This document shows, piece by piece, positions 34,942-44,907 of a stretch of DNA of 64,000 nt. Source of the stretch: Sphingomonas pruni NBRC 15498 (GTDB lineage: Bacteria; Pseudomonadota; Alphaproteobacteria; Sphingomonadales; Sphingomonadaceae). Within the stretch, counting starts at the first letter, position 1. Each line of letters opens with the position of its first letter. The stretch covers positions 124,001-188,000 of the forward strand of contig NZ_BCYZ01000002.1 of assembly GCF_001598455.1 (NCBI RefSeq), written 5' to 3'. Both the position numbers and the translations under genes were made by a program. The notes below the pieces were generated by a model, which did no database searches, was not told where the DNA came from, and saw nothing but the letters and a program-made list of their open reading frames with translations.

Positions 34942-36156
34942 CTATCCCCCGGCAAAGCTCGGGGTCATGGCGAAACAGGTCCAGCCGGCATCGCCGTCCG
35001 GACCAATCGAGCGCACGACCCAGCTGTTGCAATCCAACAAGGGGCGCATGGTATGCGAGCGCTGATCGGCCGCAAGGGTGACGGCCGGCGGCGGGCCGGG
35101 ATGCCATCGCGCCTTGAGGATCCGAGTACCGACATTGTCGGGCCCGCCGGGAGCGTCGATCGCGACCGCCCATCCCCGCTCGCGCTGCAAGCCGAGCATC
35201 GCGCGGATTGCAGCGATCACGAAGAAGCGCGCACTCACCGCGGCGGCGACCGGATTTCCCGGCAATCCGAAATACAGGCAGCCATTGGGCAAGCTGGCGA
35301 AGAGCACCGGCTTGCCCGGGCGCATCGCCACGCCGCGGAAGTGGATTGTCGCGCCCAGCGCCTGGAGTGCGGCGGGCACCTGATCATGATCGCCGACCGA
35401 AACGCCCCCGGTTGAGATGATCAGGTCCGGCGCGGCGGCCAAGGCCTGCTCGATGCTCGTCACCAACGCGCCGCGATCGTCTGGTGCTGGTGTGACGAGT
35501 TGCGGGGCAAGGCCGGCCTGCCGCATCATCGCCGTGATCATCGGTCCGTTCGAATCGTGGACGAAATGCTCGCCCTCTCCCCGCGCCCGCCGCAATTCGT
35601 CGCCCGTGGTCAGCACGACGACGCGCGGCAGCCGGATCGCATCGATCTCGGGAACGCCGAAACAGCATAACGCTCCGATGACTTCAGGCGTTACCAACTT
35701 GCCGCGCACGGCGACGAGATCGCCTTGCCGCGCATCCTCGCCCCGGCGGCGGATGTTACGTCCGAGACCGACGGGCTCGGTCAGCAAAATCGCCGGTCCG
35801 TCGCGAACGACGCGCTCCTTGGCGACCACGGCGTCGAATGGAGGGACTATCGGCGCCCCGGTGCTGATCGCGCAGGCGCCGGGCGCTGAGACCAGGCTTG
35901 CCGCCGCGCCGGCCCGGCTTTCCCCGATCAGGTCCAGCCGAACCGGCCTGTCGAGCGATGCATTGGCGGCATCGGCGGCCACGATCGCGAATCCGTCCAT
36001 CGCCGAACAATCGAACCGCGGATAATCAGCCTGAGCCACCACACCCGCGCCGATGATCCGGCCGAGCGCCGCATCAATTGCTACGGGTTCGACCGGCATT
36101 GTCGGGGCGACATTCTCGATGCAGCTGAGCGCGGCCGAAAAATCGATGCGATTCAT
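34942..36156 (-). CDS. moeA: Molybdopterin molybdenumtransferase MoeA
   Basis: MoeA inserts molybdate into adenylated molybdopterin. The protein has 404 residues, normal for the family. Markers are the N-terminal DYPRFDCSAMDGFAI, VVVLTTGDEL, DSNGPMITAMMRQAG, IISTGGVSVGDHDQV and FGLPGNPVAAAV. ATG 36156 overlaps the mobA stop by 4 nt, so it belongs to the chain that starts with the formate dehydrogenase genes. Both that enzyme and the IorAB hydroxylase need its product. Confidence 0.93.
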   Translation of the reverse strand: MNRIDFSAALSCIENVAPTMPVEPVAIDAALGRIIGAGVVAQADYPRFDCSAMDGFAIVAADAANASLDRPVRLDLIGESRAGAAASLVSAPGACAISTGAPIVPPFDAVVAKERVVRDGPAILLTEPVGLGRNIRRRGEDARQGDLVAVRGKLVTPEVIGALCCFGVPEIDAIRLPRVVVLTTGDELRRARGEGEHFVHDSNGPMITAMMRQAGLAPQLVTPAPDDRGALVTSIEQALAAAPDLIISTGGVSVGDHDQVPAALQALGATIHFRGVAMRPGKPVLFASLPNGCLYFGLPGNPVAAAVSARFFVIAAIRAMLGLQRERGWAVAIDAPGGPDNVGTRILKARWHPGPPPAVTLAADQRSHTMRPLLDCNSWVVRSIGPDGDAGWTCFAMTPSFAGG

Positions 36157-36695
36157 CGGTCTGCCATACCACGCAGCACGGCAAGATCGTCGGGCCGATT
36201 GACGTTCGGGATGGCCGGCCAGCCTTCGAGCGCCTCGGCGCCGATCGCCTTCGCCCAAGCCCTGACAGCGAGGTCCCCGCCGCCGCCGAGATAATCGCTG
36301 AGGTTGTTCGCCAACGCGCTGGGCCATAGCCCGATCACCGGCGTGCCGGCGACGAAGCTCGCAACGCGGCGCCCGGCGAGATCGGCGAGCAGACCGTCGG
36401 GGAGTGACGGCGTATCGCAGGGGAGCGTGAGCACCGCATCAAAATGGCGATCCCGGGCGTGACGCAACGCACCGCACAATCCGCCGAGCGGGCCGAGCCC
36501 GGCCGCCGGCCAGTCGGCTATCGAGACATAAATCGGGTGGTCGCGCCCGACGACGGCGATGTCCTCGCTGACCGGCCGCAACGCCTGGGCGGCATGATCG
36601 AGCAAGGCCAATCCATCGAGCATCGCGAGCGCCTTGTCGTGGCCGAACCGGCGCGCCTGCCCCCCGGCGAGGACCACGCCGAGCAGCCGGGTCAT
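36153..36695 (-). CDS. mobA: Molybdenum cofactor guanylyltransferase MobA
   Basis: MobA adds GMP to Mo-molybdopterin to make the bis-MGD cofactor used by formate dehydrogenase. This 180-residue nucleotidyltransferase has the GTP-binding start LLGVVLAGGQARRFGHDKAL and the LTLPCDTPSLP metal site. ATG 36695 and the stop each overlap a neighbour by 4 nt (fdhD and moeA). Confidence 0.92.
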   Translation of the reverse strand: MTRLLGVVLAGGQARRFGHDKALAMLDGLALLDHAAQALRPVSEDIAVVGRDHPIYVSIADWPAAGLGPLGGLCGALRHARDRHFDAVLTLPCDTPSLPDGLLADLAGRRVASFVAGTPVIGLWPSALANNLSDYLGGGGDLAVRAWAKAIGAEALEGWPAIPNVNRPDDLAVLRGMADR

Positions 36696-37504
36696 GGTGC
36701 CTGCTCGAGCAGCGCATCGCTGCGCGCCAGAACGACGAGCCGAAGCCCCGCCTGGGCCGCGCGCGCCATGGCTAGGTCGGTCGGTGCCGAGATCGTCACC
36801 AGCATCGGACATTGCGCGAGGACCGCTTTTTCGACCAGTTCATAGGAGCAGCGCGACGACAGCAAGGCGAAGCCGCCATCCCAGGTTCGGCCGGATCGCG
36901 CCATCGCCCCGATCAGCTTGTCGAAGGCATTGTGGCGGCCGACGTCCTCGCGAACCTCGACGACGGCACCTTTTGCGTCACACAAGGCGGCGGCATGAAC
37001 CGCGCCGGTTTGCTCATGGAGCGGCTGGCGCCCGCGCAGCCCGGCCAGCGCGGCGAATATATGCTGGGGCGCGGCGCGCGACACCGTTTCGACCCTGGGC
37101 AGCGGCCGGATCGCCTGTTCGAGATTTTCGATGCCGCAAAGCCCGCAGGACGATTCCGACACGCGGTGTCGCGCCCGTTCGACCAACGCATCGGCGCTTG
37201 ACTGCGCGAGCGATGCGCGGACCACGTCGCCACTGGGCGTCGCATGCACATGGATCGCCTCGATCTGATCGGCATGCTCGATCAGCCGCTCGCTCAGCGC
37301 GAAGCCGACGACGAAATCCTCGATATCGAGCGGCGTCGCCATCATCACGGCATAGCCGATGCCGTTGAACTCGATCGCCAACGGCCGCTCGATCGCCACC
37401 GCCCGCTCCACCTCGCCGAAACCCGACCCGTCGGCGGCATGGCGGCGAAAGCGCATGGCAGAAACGCCGGCGGTGCGAAAACGGTCGGGCGACGTTTCGG
37501 TCAA
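36692..37504 (-). CDS. fdhD: Formate dehydrogenase accessory sulfurtransferase FdhD
   Basis: FdhD transfers sulfur to the molybdenum cofactor and is needed for formate dehydrogenase activity. This 270-residue protein shows CGLCGIENL (the two functional cysteines), EDVGRHNAFDKLIG and SSRCSYELVEKA. The start is taken at TTG 37504, whose TTGA overlaps the fdsD stop and has GGAACGG upstream. An ATG at 37456 would remove 16 residues and has no ribosome site. In fds operons the gene is also called fdsC. Confidence 0.9.
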   Translation of the reverse strand: MTETSPDRFRTAGVSAMRFRRHAADGSGFGEVERAVAIERPLAIEFNGIGYAVMMATPLDIEDFVVGFALSERLIEHADQIEAIHVHATPSGDVVRASLAQSSADALVERARHRVSESSCGLCGIENLEQAIRPLPRVETVSRAAPQHIFAALAGLRGRQPLHEQTGAVHAAALCDAKGAVVEVREDVGRHNAFDKLIGAMARSGRTWDGGFALLSSRCSYELVEKAVLAQCPMLVTISAPTDLAMARAAQAGLRLVVLARSDALLEQAP

Positions 37505-37731
37505 TCGGCCCGTTCCGCATTCTCGCGGAGCAGCCTAACCGCACCCCTGGCGGTATCGCTCAGATGCTCGCCGCCGCGATCGAGATAGCCCAAGATCGCC
37601 TCGCGCATCCGGGGATCCCAGAACTGGCGGATATGATCCCGGGTCGCGGCCACCGGGCGGTCGGGACATTGGCTGGCGAGCTCGCGTGCGATCTGGTTGG
37701 CCATGTAGACGAGATGGTCGGTGGTCGACAT
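37501..37731 (-). CDS. fdsD: NAD-dependent formate dehydrogenase delta subunit
   Basis: This 76-residue protein of the FdsD family has HLVYMANQIARELA near the start and IRQFWDPRMREAIL, the family's signature. FdsD is needed for a stable, active soluble formate dehydrogenase. ATG 37731 has GAGG upstream, 10 nt after the fdsA stop. The stop overlaps the fdhD start. Confidence 0.9.
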   Translation of the reverse strand: MSTTDHLVYMANQIARELASQCPDRPVAATRDHIRQFWDPRMREAILGYLDRGGEHLSDTARGAVRLLRENAERAD

Positions 37732-37741
37732 CGCCCGCGCC

Positions 37742-40588
37742 TCACTCGGCCGCTTCGTGAAGGATGCGGCGCGAGCGCTCGGCCTGCGCCTGATAGCTCT
37801 GCTGCCAGTCACTCGGTCCGTTCGATATCGCGACCTGGACGGCCGTGACCTTGTATTCCGGGCAATTGGTCGCCCAGTCAGAATAGTCGGTGGTGATGAC
37901 GTTGGCCTGAGTCGCGGGGTGGTGGAAGGTCGTATAGACAACACCCGGCGCGACGCGTTCTGTGATCAGGGCACGCAAGGTCGTCTCTCCCGCCCGGCTG
38001 CGCAGGCTGACCCAGTCGCCTTCGCGGATGCCACGATTCTCGGCGTCGTGCGGATGTATTTCGAGTCGGTCCTCCGGGTGCCAGACGACATTGTCGGTGC
38101 GCCGCGTCTGGGCGCCGACATTGTATTGGCTGAGGATGCGCCCGGTGGTCAGCAGCAGCGGGAAACGCGGCCCGGTCTTCTCGTCGGTGGGGATGTAATC
38201 GGTGACGACGAAATGCCCCTTGCCGCGCACGAAATGATCGACATGCATGGTCGGCGTGCCTTCGGGCGCGGCCTCGTTCGCCGGCCATTGCATCGACCCC
38301 AGGCGATCGAGCGCGTCATAGCTCACCGCAGCAAAGGTCGGCGTCAAAGCGGCGATCTCGTCCATGATTTCCGACGGATGGGTATAGCTCCATTCGAGCC
38401 CGATCGCATTCGCCACGAGCTGGACGATTTCCCAATCGGCATAACCGTTGAGCGGCTCCATCACCTTGCGCACGCGCTGGATCCGGCGCTCGGCATTGGT
38501 GAAGGTGCCGTCCTTTTCGAGAAAGGTCGAGCCGGGCAGGAAGACGTGCGCGTAATTGGCGGTTTCGTTGAGGAACAGGTCCTGCACGACGACGCATTCC
38601 ATCGCGGCGAGCCCGGCCGCGACATGGTGCGTGTTCGGATCCGACTGCAGAATGTCCTCGCCCTGGACGAACAGCGCCTTGAACGTCCCGTCGGTCGCGG
38701 CGTCGAGCATATTGGGGATGCGCAGACCGGGCTCAGCGTCGAGCGCGACGCCCCAGGCACGTTCGAACATTTCGCGCGTCGCGACGTCCGAAACGTGGCG
38801 ATAGCCCGAATATTCGTGCGGAAAGCTGCCCATGTCGCACGAGCCCTGGACATTGTTCTGGCCACGCAGCGGGTTCACGCCGACGCCCTCGCGGCCGATA
38901 TTGCCGGTCGCCATCGCCAGATTGGCAATCGCCATGACGGTCGACGACCCCTGGCTATGCTCGGTGACCCCCAAGCCATAATAGATAGCGCCGTTGCCGC
39001 CGGTCGCGAACAGTCGCGCGGCGGCGCGCAGGTCGGCGGCGGGCACACCGGTCAACGCCTCGGTCGCTTCGGGCGATCGCTCGGGCTGGGCGACGAATGC
39101 CGCCCAATCCTCGAACTCGCTCCAGTCGCACCGCTCGCGCACAAAGGCCTCGTCGGCCAGTCCCTCGGTCACGACGACATGCGCAATCGCGGTCAGCACC
39201 GCGACGTTGGTGCCGGGACGCAACGGCAGATGATACGCCGCGTCGATATGCGGTGTGCGGACGAGATCGATGCGCCGCGGGTCGATCACGATCAGCTTCG
39301 CGCCCTGGCGCAGCCGCTGCTTCATCCGGCTGGCAAACACCGGATGGCCGTCGGTCGGGTTGGCGCCGATCACCATGATGACATCGGCATGCGCGACGCT
39401 GTCGAAATCCTGCGTCCCCGCCGACGTCCCGAACGTGGTTTTGAGGCCGTAGCCGGTCGGAGAGTGGCAGACCCGCGCGCAGGTATCGACATTGTTGTTG
39501 CCGAACCCCTGGCGGATCAGCTTCTGAACCAGGAACGTCTCTTCGTTGGTGCAGCGGCTCGAGGTAATGCCCCCGACGCTGTCCTTGCCATATTTGGCCT
39601 GGATGCGGCGGAATTCGCTCGCTGTATGAGCGATCGCTTCGTCCCATGATACTTCGCGCCACGGCTCGTCGACCGACGCGCGGATCATCGGGTTCAGGAT
39701 ACGGTCGCGGTGATTGGCGTAACCCCAGGCGAACCGCCCCTTGACGCAGCTATGCCCGCGATTGGCCTTCCCGTCCTTCCACGGCACCATGCGGACCAGC
39801 TGCTCGCCGCGCATTTCCGCCCGGAAGGTGCAACCGACCCCGCAATAGGCACAAGTCGTGACGATCGCCTTGTCGGGCGTCCCTGCGGCAATCACCGACT
39901 TCTCGATCAACGCTGAGGTAGGACACGCCTGCACGCAGGCGCCGCACGACACGCATTCGGACGCCAGGAATCCGTCGTCCTGGCTGGCGGCGACCTTTGA
40001 GCCGAAACCGCTGCCCTCGATCGTCAGCGCGAACGTCCCCTGGATCTCGTCGCAGGCACGCACGCAGCGCGAGCAGACGATGCATTTGGCAGGATCGAAG
40101 GTGAAATACGGGTTGCTCTCATCCTTGTCGGCGACGAGGTGGTTGAGCCCCTCATAGCCATAGCGGACGTCGCGCAGGCCGACCGCGCCGGCCTGATCCT
40201 GCAATTCGCAATCGCCATTGGCCGAGCAGGTGAGGCAATCAAGCGGATGATCGGAGATGTAGAGCTCCATCACCCCGCGCCGCAGTTTGGCCAGCCGATC
40301 GGTCTGCGTCCGTACGACCATACCCTCGGCGACCGGAGTGGTGCACGATGCCGGATAGCCGGTTCGGCCGTCGATCTCGACGAGGCAGAGCCGGCACGAA
40401 CCGAACGCCTCGAGCGTATCGGTCGCGCATAATTTCGGAACATTGGTGCCGACCAAAGACGCGGCGCGCATGATCGACGTCCCTTCGGGCACGGCGACGT
40501 CCTGGCCGTCGATCCTCAGCGTCACCATCGCCGGCGCTGCCGCCGCTATCGCCTTGGTGCCGAGATCGCGCTCGCCGATCCATGCCAT
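37742..40588 (-). CDS. fdsA: NAD-dependent formate dehydrogenase alpha subunit
   Basis: This 948-residue catalytic subunit oxidises formate to CO2 at a bis-MGD molybdenum site. An N-terminal [2Fe-2S] domain (C54, C65, C68, C82) is followed by an H114/C118/C121/C127 cluster and two ferredoxin-type [4Fe-4S] sites (C169-C179 and C212-C222). The catalytic domain starts with a [4Fe-4S] site (C246, C249, C253, C281). The Mo ligand is Cys374 followed by His375, so this is a cysteine and not a selenocysteine enzyme. ATG 40588 (MAWIGERD) is chosen over a long upstream extension that lacks family similarity. Confidence 0.95.
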   Translation of the reverse strand: MAWIGERDLGTKAIAAAAPAMVTLRIDGQDVAVPEGTSIMRAASLVGTNVPKLCATDTLEAFGSCRLCLVEIDGRTGYPASCTTPVAEGMVVRTQTDRLAKLRRGVMELYISDHPLDCLTCSANGDCELQDQAGAVGLRDVRYGYEGLNHLVADKDESNPYFTFDPAKCIVCSRCVRACDEIQGTFALTIEGSGFGSKVAASQDDGFLASECVSCGACVQACPTSALIEKSVIAAGTPDKAIVTTCAYCGVGCTFRAEMRGEQLVRMVPWKDGKANRGHSCVKGRFAWGYANHRDRILNPMIRASVDEPWREVSWDEAIAHTASEFRRIQAKYGKDSVGGITSSRCTNEETFLVQKLIRQGFGNNNVDTCARVCHSPTGYGLKTTFGTSAGTQDFDSVAHADVIMVIGANPTDGHPVFASRMKQRLRQGAKLIVIDPRRIDLVRTPHIDAAYHLPLRPGTNVAVLTAIAHVVVTEGLADEAFVRERCDWSEFEDWAAFVAQPERSPEATEALTGVPAADLRAAARLFATGGNGAIYYGLGVTEHSQGSSTVMAIANLAMATGNIGREGVGVNPLRGQNNVQGSCDMGSFPHEYSGYRHVSDVATREMFERAWGVALDAEPGLRIPNMLDAATDGTFKALFVQGEDILQSDPNTHHVAAGLAAMECVVVQDLFLNETANYAHVFLPGSTFLEKDGTFTNAERRIQRVRKVMEPLNGYADWEIVQLVANAIGLEWSYTHPSEIMDEIAALTPTFAAVSYDALDRLGSMQWPANEAAPEGTPTMHVDHFVRGKGHFVVTDYIPTDEKTGPRFPLLLTTGRILSQYNVGAQTRRTDNVVWHPEDRLEIHPHDAENRGIREGDWVSLRSRAGETTLRALITERVAPGVVYTTFHHPATQANVITTDYSDWATNCPEYKVTAVQVAISNGPSDWQQSYQAQAERSRRILHEAAE

Positions 40589-40593
40589 GGTCG

Positions 40594-42149
<1,556 letters not shown>

Positions 42150-42153
<4 letters not shown>

Positions 42154-42659
42154 CGCATCAGGTCTCCGAGCAGGCGATCGAGCGTCGCGGGATCGATCCG
42201 CGATACCGGGACGTCGTCGATCATCGCATTGGGACCGGTCGCGCACAGACCCAGGCAATAGACGGCGTCGAGCGTCACTCGTCCATCCGGGCTGGTCTCG
42301 CCCATCCGCAGGCCCAACCGTTCGGTGGCGGTACGCTCGACCGCCGCGGCGCCGCGCGCCTGGCAACTCTCCGCGCGGCACAACCGCACCCGATGCCGGC
42401 CAAGAGGCCGGCGACGGAAATCGTGGTAGAAGGTCACTACGCCGTGGACGTCGGCGCGACTGAGATTGAGCGCAGACGCGACCGCCGGCACCATCAGGTC
42501 GTCGATATAGCCGAATTCCTCCTGCAGCGCGTGGAGCATCGGCAACAGCACGGTCTGTTCACCGCCCATATCCTCGACCAAGCGAGCAACGACTGCGGCA
42601 TAATCGTCCGCATGGGTCGCATCGCCAGCGATCGACCGGTCGTTCCGTGTCGCATTCAC
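42150..42659 (-). CDS. fdsG: NAD-dependent formate dehydrogenase gamma subunit
   Basis: This 169-residue NuoE-like subunit carries a [2Fe-2S] cluster, with the first two ligands in CRAESCQARG and the last two in CLGLCATGPN. The segment LHALQEEFGYIDDLMVPAVA is typical. The start is uncertain: GTG 42659 is used, and TTG 42689 would add ten residues; neither has a good ribosome site. It is the first structural gene of the fds operon, 69 bp after lysR. Confidence 0.88.
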
Positions 42660-42714
42660 CGGGAGATTAGGAGCCCGGGCCGGCGCCAAGTCAAATCGAC
42701 AATCCTTGATTTCA

Positions 42715-42729
42715 ATAGAAAAACTCTAT
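42715..42729. promoter_or_regulatory. LysR-type palindrome before fdsG
   Basis: ATAGA-N5-TCTAT is a perfect inverted repeat that can also be read as ATAG-N7-CTAT, the half-site spacing of LysR-family regulators such as OxyR. It touches the stop of the lysR gene and lies 56 bp before the fdsG start, so the adjacent LysR protein may bind it. Confidence 0.45.
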
Positions 42730-43616
42730 CACAACAAGGCCGCCAGCGATCGGGCAGTCGCCAGAGCGGCACTCGCCAGCGGGCCGATCGGTGCGCGGTC
42801 CAGCACGATCAGGCCGATGTGGCTCGGCGGAAGGGGGTCGTCGAACGGCACGATCCTGGCCCAACCGCCGCTGGGAACGATTTCGGCATATGTATCCGGA
42901 ACGATCGTCGCGAACGGCCCAGCCTCGACCATCGCCAGCAAGGCGACATAGCTGTCCGCGGTCGCCGTCGGTCGCACGGCCAGCCCTTTACGCAAAAGAT
43001 GGTCGTCGAGGATGCGCCGGTTCTGCATGCCTTCGTGCAACAGGCAGAGCGGGAAGGACAGTGCCGTCGTCCAATCGATCGCGGCGCAATCGTCGAGTGC
43101 ATCGCGGTGGCACAGGAACATCGCCCTTTCGGCATAAAGCGGCGCTGCGAGTACCGAAGTCGGCGGCTCATGATCGAGATAGGTGATCCCCGCGTCGAGC
43201 TCGAATGCGGCAAGACCGCGCTCGATCTCTCGCGACGTCAGCGATCGCACGGTCGGTACCAAATTCGAATGGCTTGTCGCGAGCGCGCGCGCGAATTGCC
43301 CGACCACCGGCATCGCGGCGGGAATGACGCCGAGGCGTAGCGTGCCGGTCAGCGGCCCGTGCGCCAGCTCGGCGGCGTGCTCCAGTCCCTCGATCATCGC
43401 GATAGCCTGTTGCGCCCAGGGCAGCGCCGCGCGCCCTTCGTCGGTCAGCCCGGTAAAGCGCCGATCGCGCTGGATCAGCCGTCGACCGAGCTGTTCCTCC
43501 AGCGCGGAAATACCCGCCGACAGGGTCGGCTGCGACACGTTGCACGCCGCCGCCGCCCGGGCGAAATGCCGTTCGCGCGCGACCGCCACGAAATATTCGA
43601 GCAACCTGAGGTTCAC
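42729..43616 (-). CDS. LysR-family regulator of the formate dehydrogenase operon
   Basis: This 295-residue protein has an N-terminal winged helix ([40 protein letters not shown]) and a LysR substrate domain from ~90. The start is GTG 43616. It lies directly upstream of fdsG on the same strand. LysR-type regulators of fds operons are known in other proteobacteria, with formate or C1 state as the signal, so it is the likely activator here. The ligand is inferred from context only. Confidence 0.85.
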   Translation of the reverse strand: MNLRLLEYFVAVARERHFARAAAACNVSQPTLSAGISALEEQLGRRLIQRDRRFTGLTDEGRAALPWAQQAIAMIEGLEHAAELAHGPLTGTLRLGVIPAAMPVVGQFARALATSHSNLVPTVRSLTSREIERGLAAFELDAGITYLDHEPPTSVLAAPLYAERAMFLCHRDALDDCAAIDWTTALSFPLCLLHEGMQNRRILDDHLLRKGLAVRPTATADSYVALLAMVEAGPFATIVPDTYAEIVPSGGWARIVPFDDPLPPSHIGLIVLDRAPIGPLASAALATARSLAALL

Positions 43617-43685
43617 GCCGCATCGATTTACCGCGCGACGGCAGGTGTCAACCGGCGGCGCCCGCTGCGGACCCCGGCGGCGCTG

Positions 43686-44231
43686 CTACAATGGCCCAAA
43701 CACGCGGTGGAAAAGTCGAGCCAGAAGGGACGATCCCGGCGGCGGCGGGCGATGAGCATCCCACGGGTCAGTTTCGCCCGATATCGCGCCGCCGGTCCGG
43801 TTCGGCGATCTCAGGCTGTCCAGATAGCGCTGCCTCGCCGGTTCGAACGCCGCCTCGATGCCGCGGCGGATGTCGATCAGCGGGTAGTCGAGCGCACCTG
43901 TATCGCCGAACCGATAGGTCTCGGCGGGAAAATCGATCAGCACGGTCAATGTTCCGCCCTGATCGTAACGGCGCAAGTCGAGCCGCAACCCGCTGCTGCC
44001 GACCCACGCTGCCAGCGCGTCCCAACTTGTTCCCCAGAGGTCGAGTATGACGTGCCCGGTCGCGACCTCCGTCAAGCGCGGGGCGTGAGTCCATAGCGAC
44101 GGGCTCCATTCGCCGATCAAAAGCTCCAGTTTGATCGTCTGGTCAGGCGATAATCGCGTGTCGCAGGTGGGCGGTGGCCGGCTGTCGTCACGAGTCGGCG
44201 GCGCCCAAGGTCCGGAAACGTCTTGCGGCAT
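43686..44231 (-). CDS. Hypothetical protein downstream of the adhesin
   Basis: This 181-residue protein has a proline-rich start and a folded middle (LELLIGEWSPSLWTH, GHVILDLWGTSWDALAAWVG, LTVLIDFPAETYRFG). No signal peptide, membrane helix or known domain is visible. The start follows 4 nt after the stop of the secreted protein gene, so the two are co-transcribed. Function unknown. Confidence 0.6.
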   Translation of the reverse strand: MPQDVSGPWAPPTRDDSRPPPTCDTRLSPDQTIKLELLIGEWSPSLWTHAPRLTEVATGHVILDLWGTSWDALAAWVGSSGLRLDLRRYDQGGTLTVLIDFPAETYRFGDTGALDYPLIDIRRGIEAAFEPARQRYLDSLRSPNRTGGAISGETDPWDAHRPPPPGSSLLARLFHRVFGPL

Positions 44232-44235
44232 GGGA

Positions 44236-44790
44236 TTAGCGGCTAGTCGGTTGCGGAGCAGCCGACGGCGCGGCGCCGGAGGCTGTAGGGAGCCGTCCGG
44301 TAGAAATGGCCACGCCGAACATCCGCCACTCGCCTTCGGTCCATTGATATAGCATTTCGAAATCGAGCGCTGTCGGGCGCAGCGGAAAGCTGCCCTGGAC
44401 CTGCAGCAAGCCCGGCCGGATCAGCCGAGGCGGAGCGCGAAACACCGGCGTCACCAGCAATGTCCGCGTCAGGTCGATCCTGTCCGCGCGCAAACGCGTG
44501 AAAATGGCCGTCAGCCTGGTCGTATCGTTGGCCGCTTGGAATGCCGGCGCGGCGTTATCGCGCAATACAGAATAATTGCCCGACGCGATCGCCCCCTGGA
44601 CGGTGACCATCGTGGTCCACACCATGCGGTCGATGTCGATCGTCGCCGGCATCGGTGTTGCAGAGGGCGCCGGCGGCGTTACCCCGGGCGCCAGCGAGGA
44701 ATCTTTTTGCGCCGCCGCATTGCCCGGCAGGGTCACGCTCATGGCAGCTGCCAGCAATGCCGGAATGCTCCAGTGACGGTGAAGAATCAT
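44236..44790 (-). CDS. Secreted hypothetical protein
   Basis: This 184-residue protein begins MILHRHWSIPALLAAAMSVT and has a Sec signal ending at AAA-Q (~residue 26). The mature part has a Pro/Thr-rich linker and a globular domain (VQGAIASGNYSVLRDN then AFQAANDTTRLTAIFTRLR and LDFEMLYQWTEGEWRMFGVA), which looks like a small NTF2-like or DUF4864-type fold. It should be periplasmic. It lies 117 bp after the adhesin gene, same strand, and may help its assembly; this is inference. Confidence 0.65.
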   Translation of the reverse strand: MILHRHWSIPALLAAAMSVTLPGNAAAQKDSSLAPGVTPPAPSATPMPATIDIDRMVWTTMVTVQGAIASGNYSVLRDNAAPAFQAANDTTRLTAIFTRLRADRIDLTRTLLVTPVFRAPPRLIRPGLLQVQGSFPLRPTALDFEMLYQWTEGEWRMFGVAISTGRLPTASGAAPSAAPQPTSR

Positions 44791-44907
44791 GATCGCTGTC
44801 CCGAAGTCGTAGGAGTAGGGAGGACCGGTCGGCGCATCGGGGTAAAGACGCGCAGCCCGGCCCTCCGGCACGGTAGACCGGCAGAGGGGGTGCCAGCCCA
44901 CCGAAGA

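Noticed and set aside
37721..39649. 642-codon plus-strand frame opposite fdsA
   Set aside because: Shadow of fdsA; no ribosome site and no domain.
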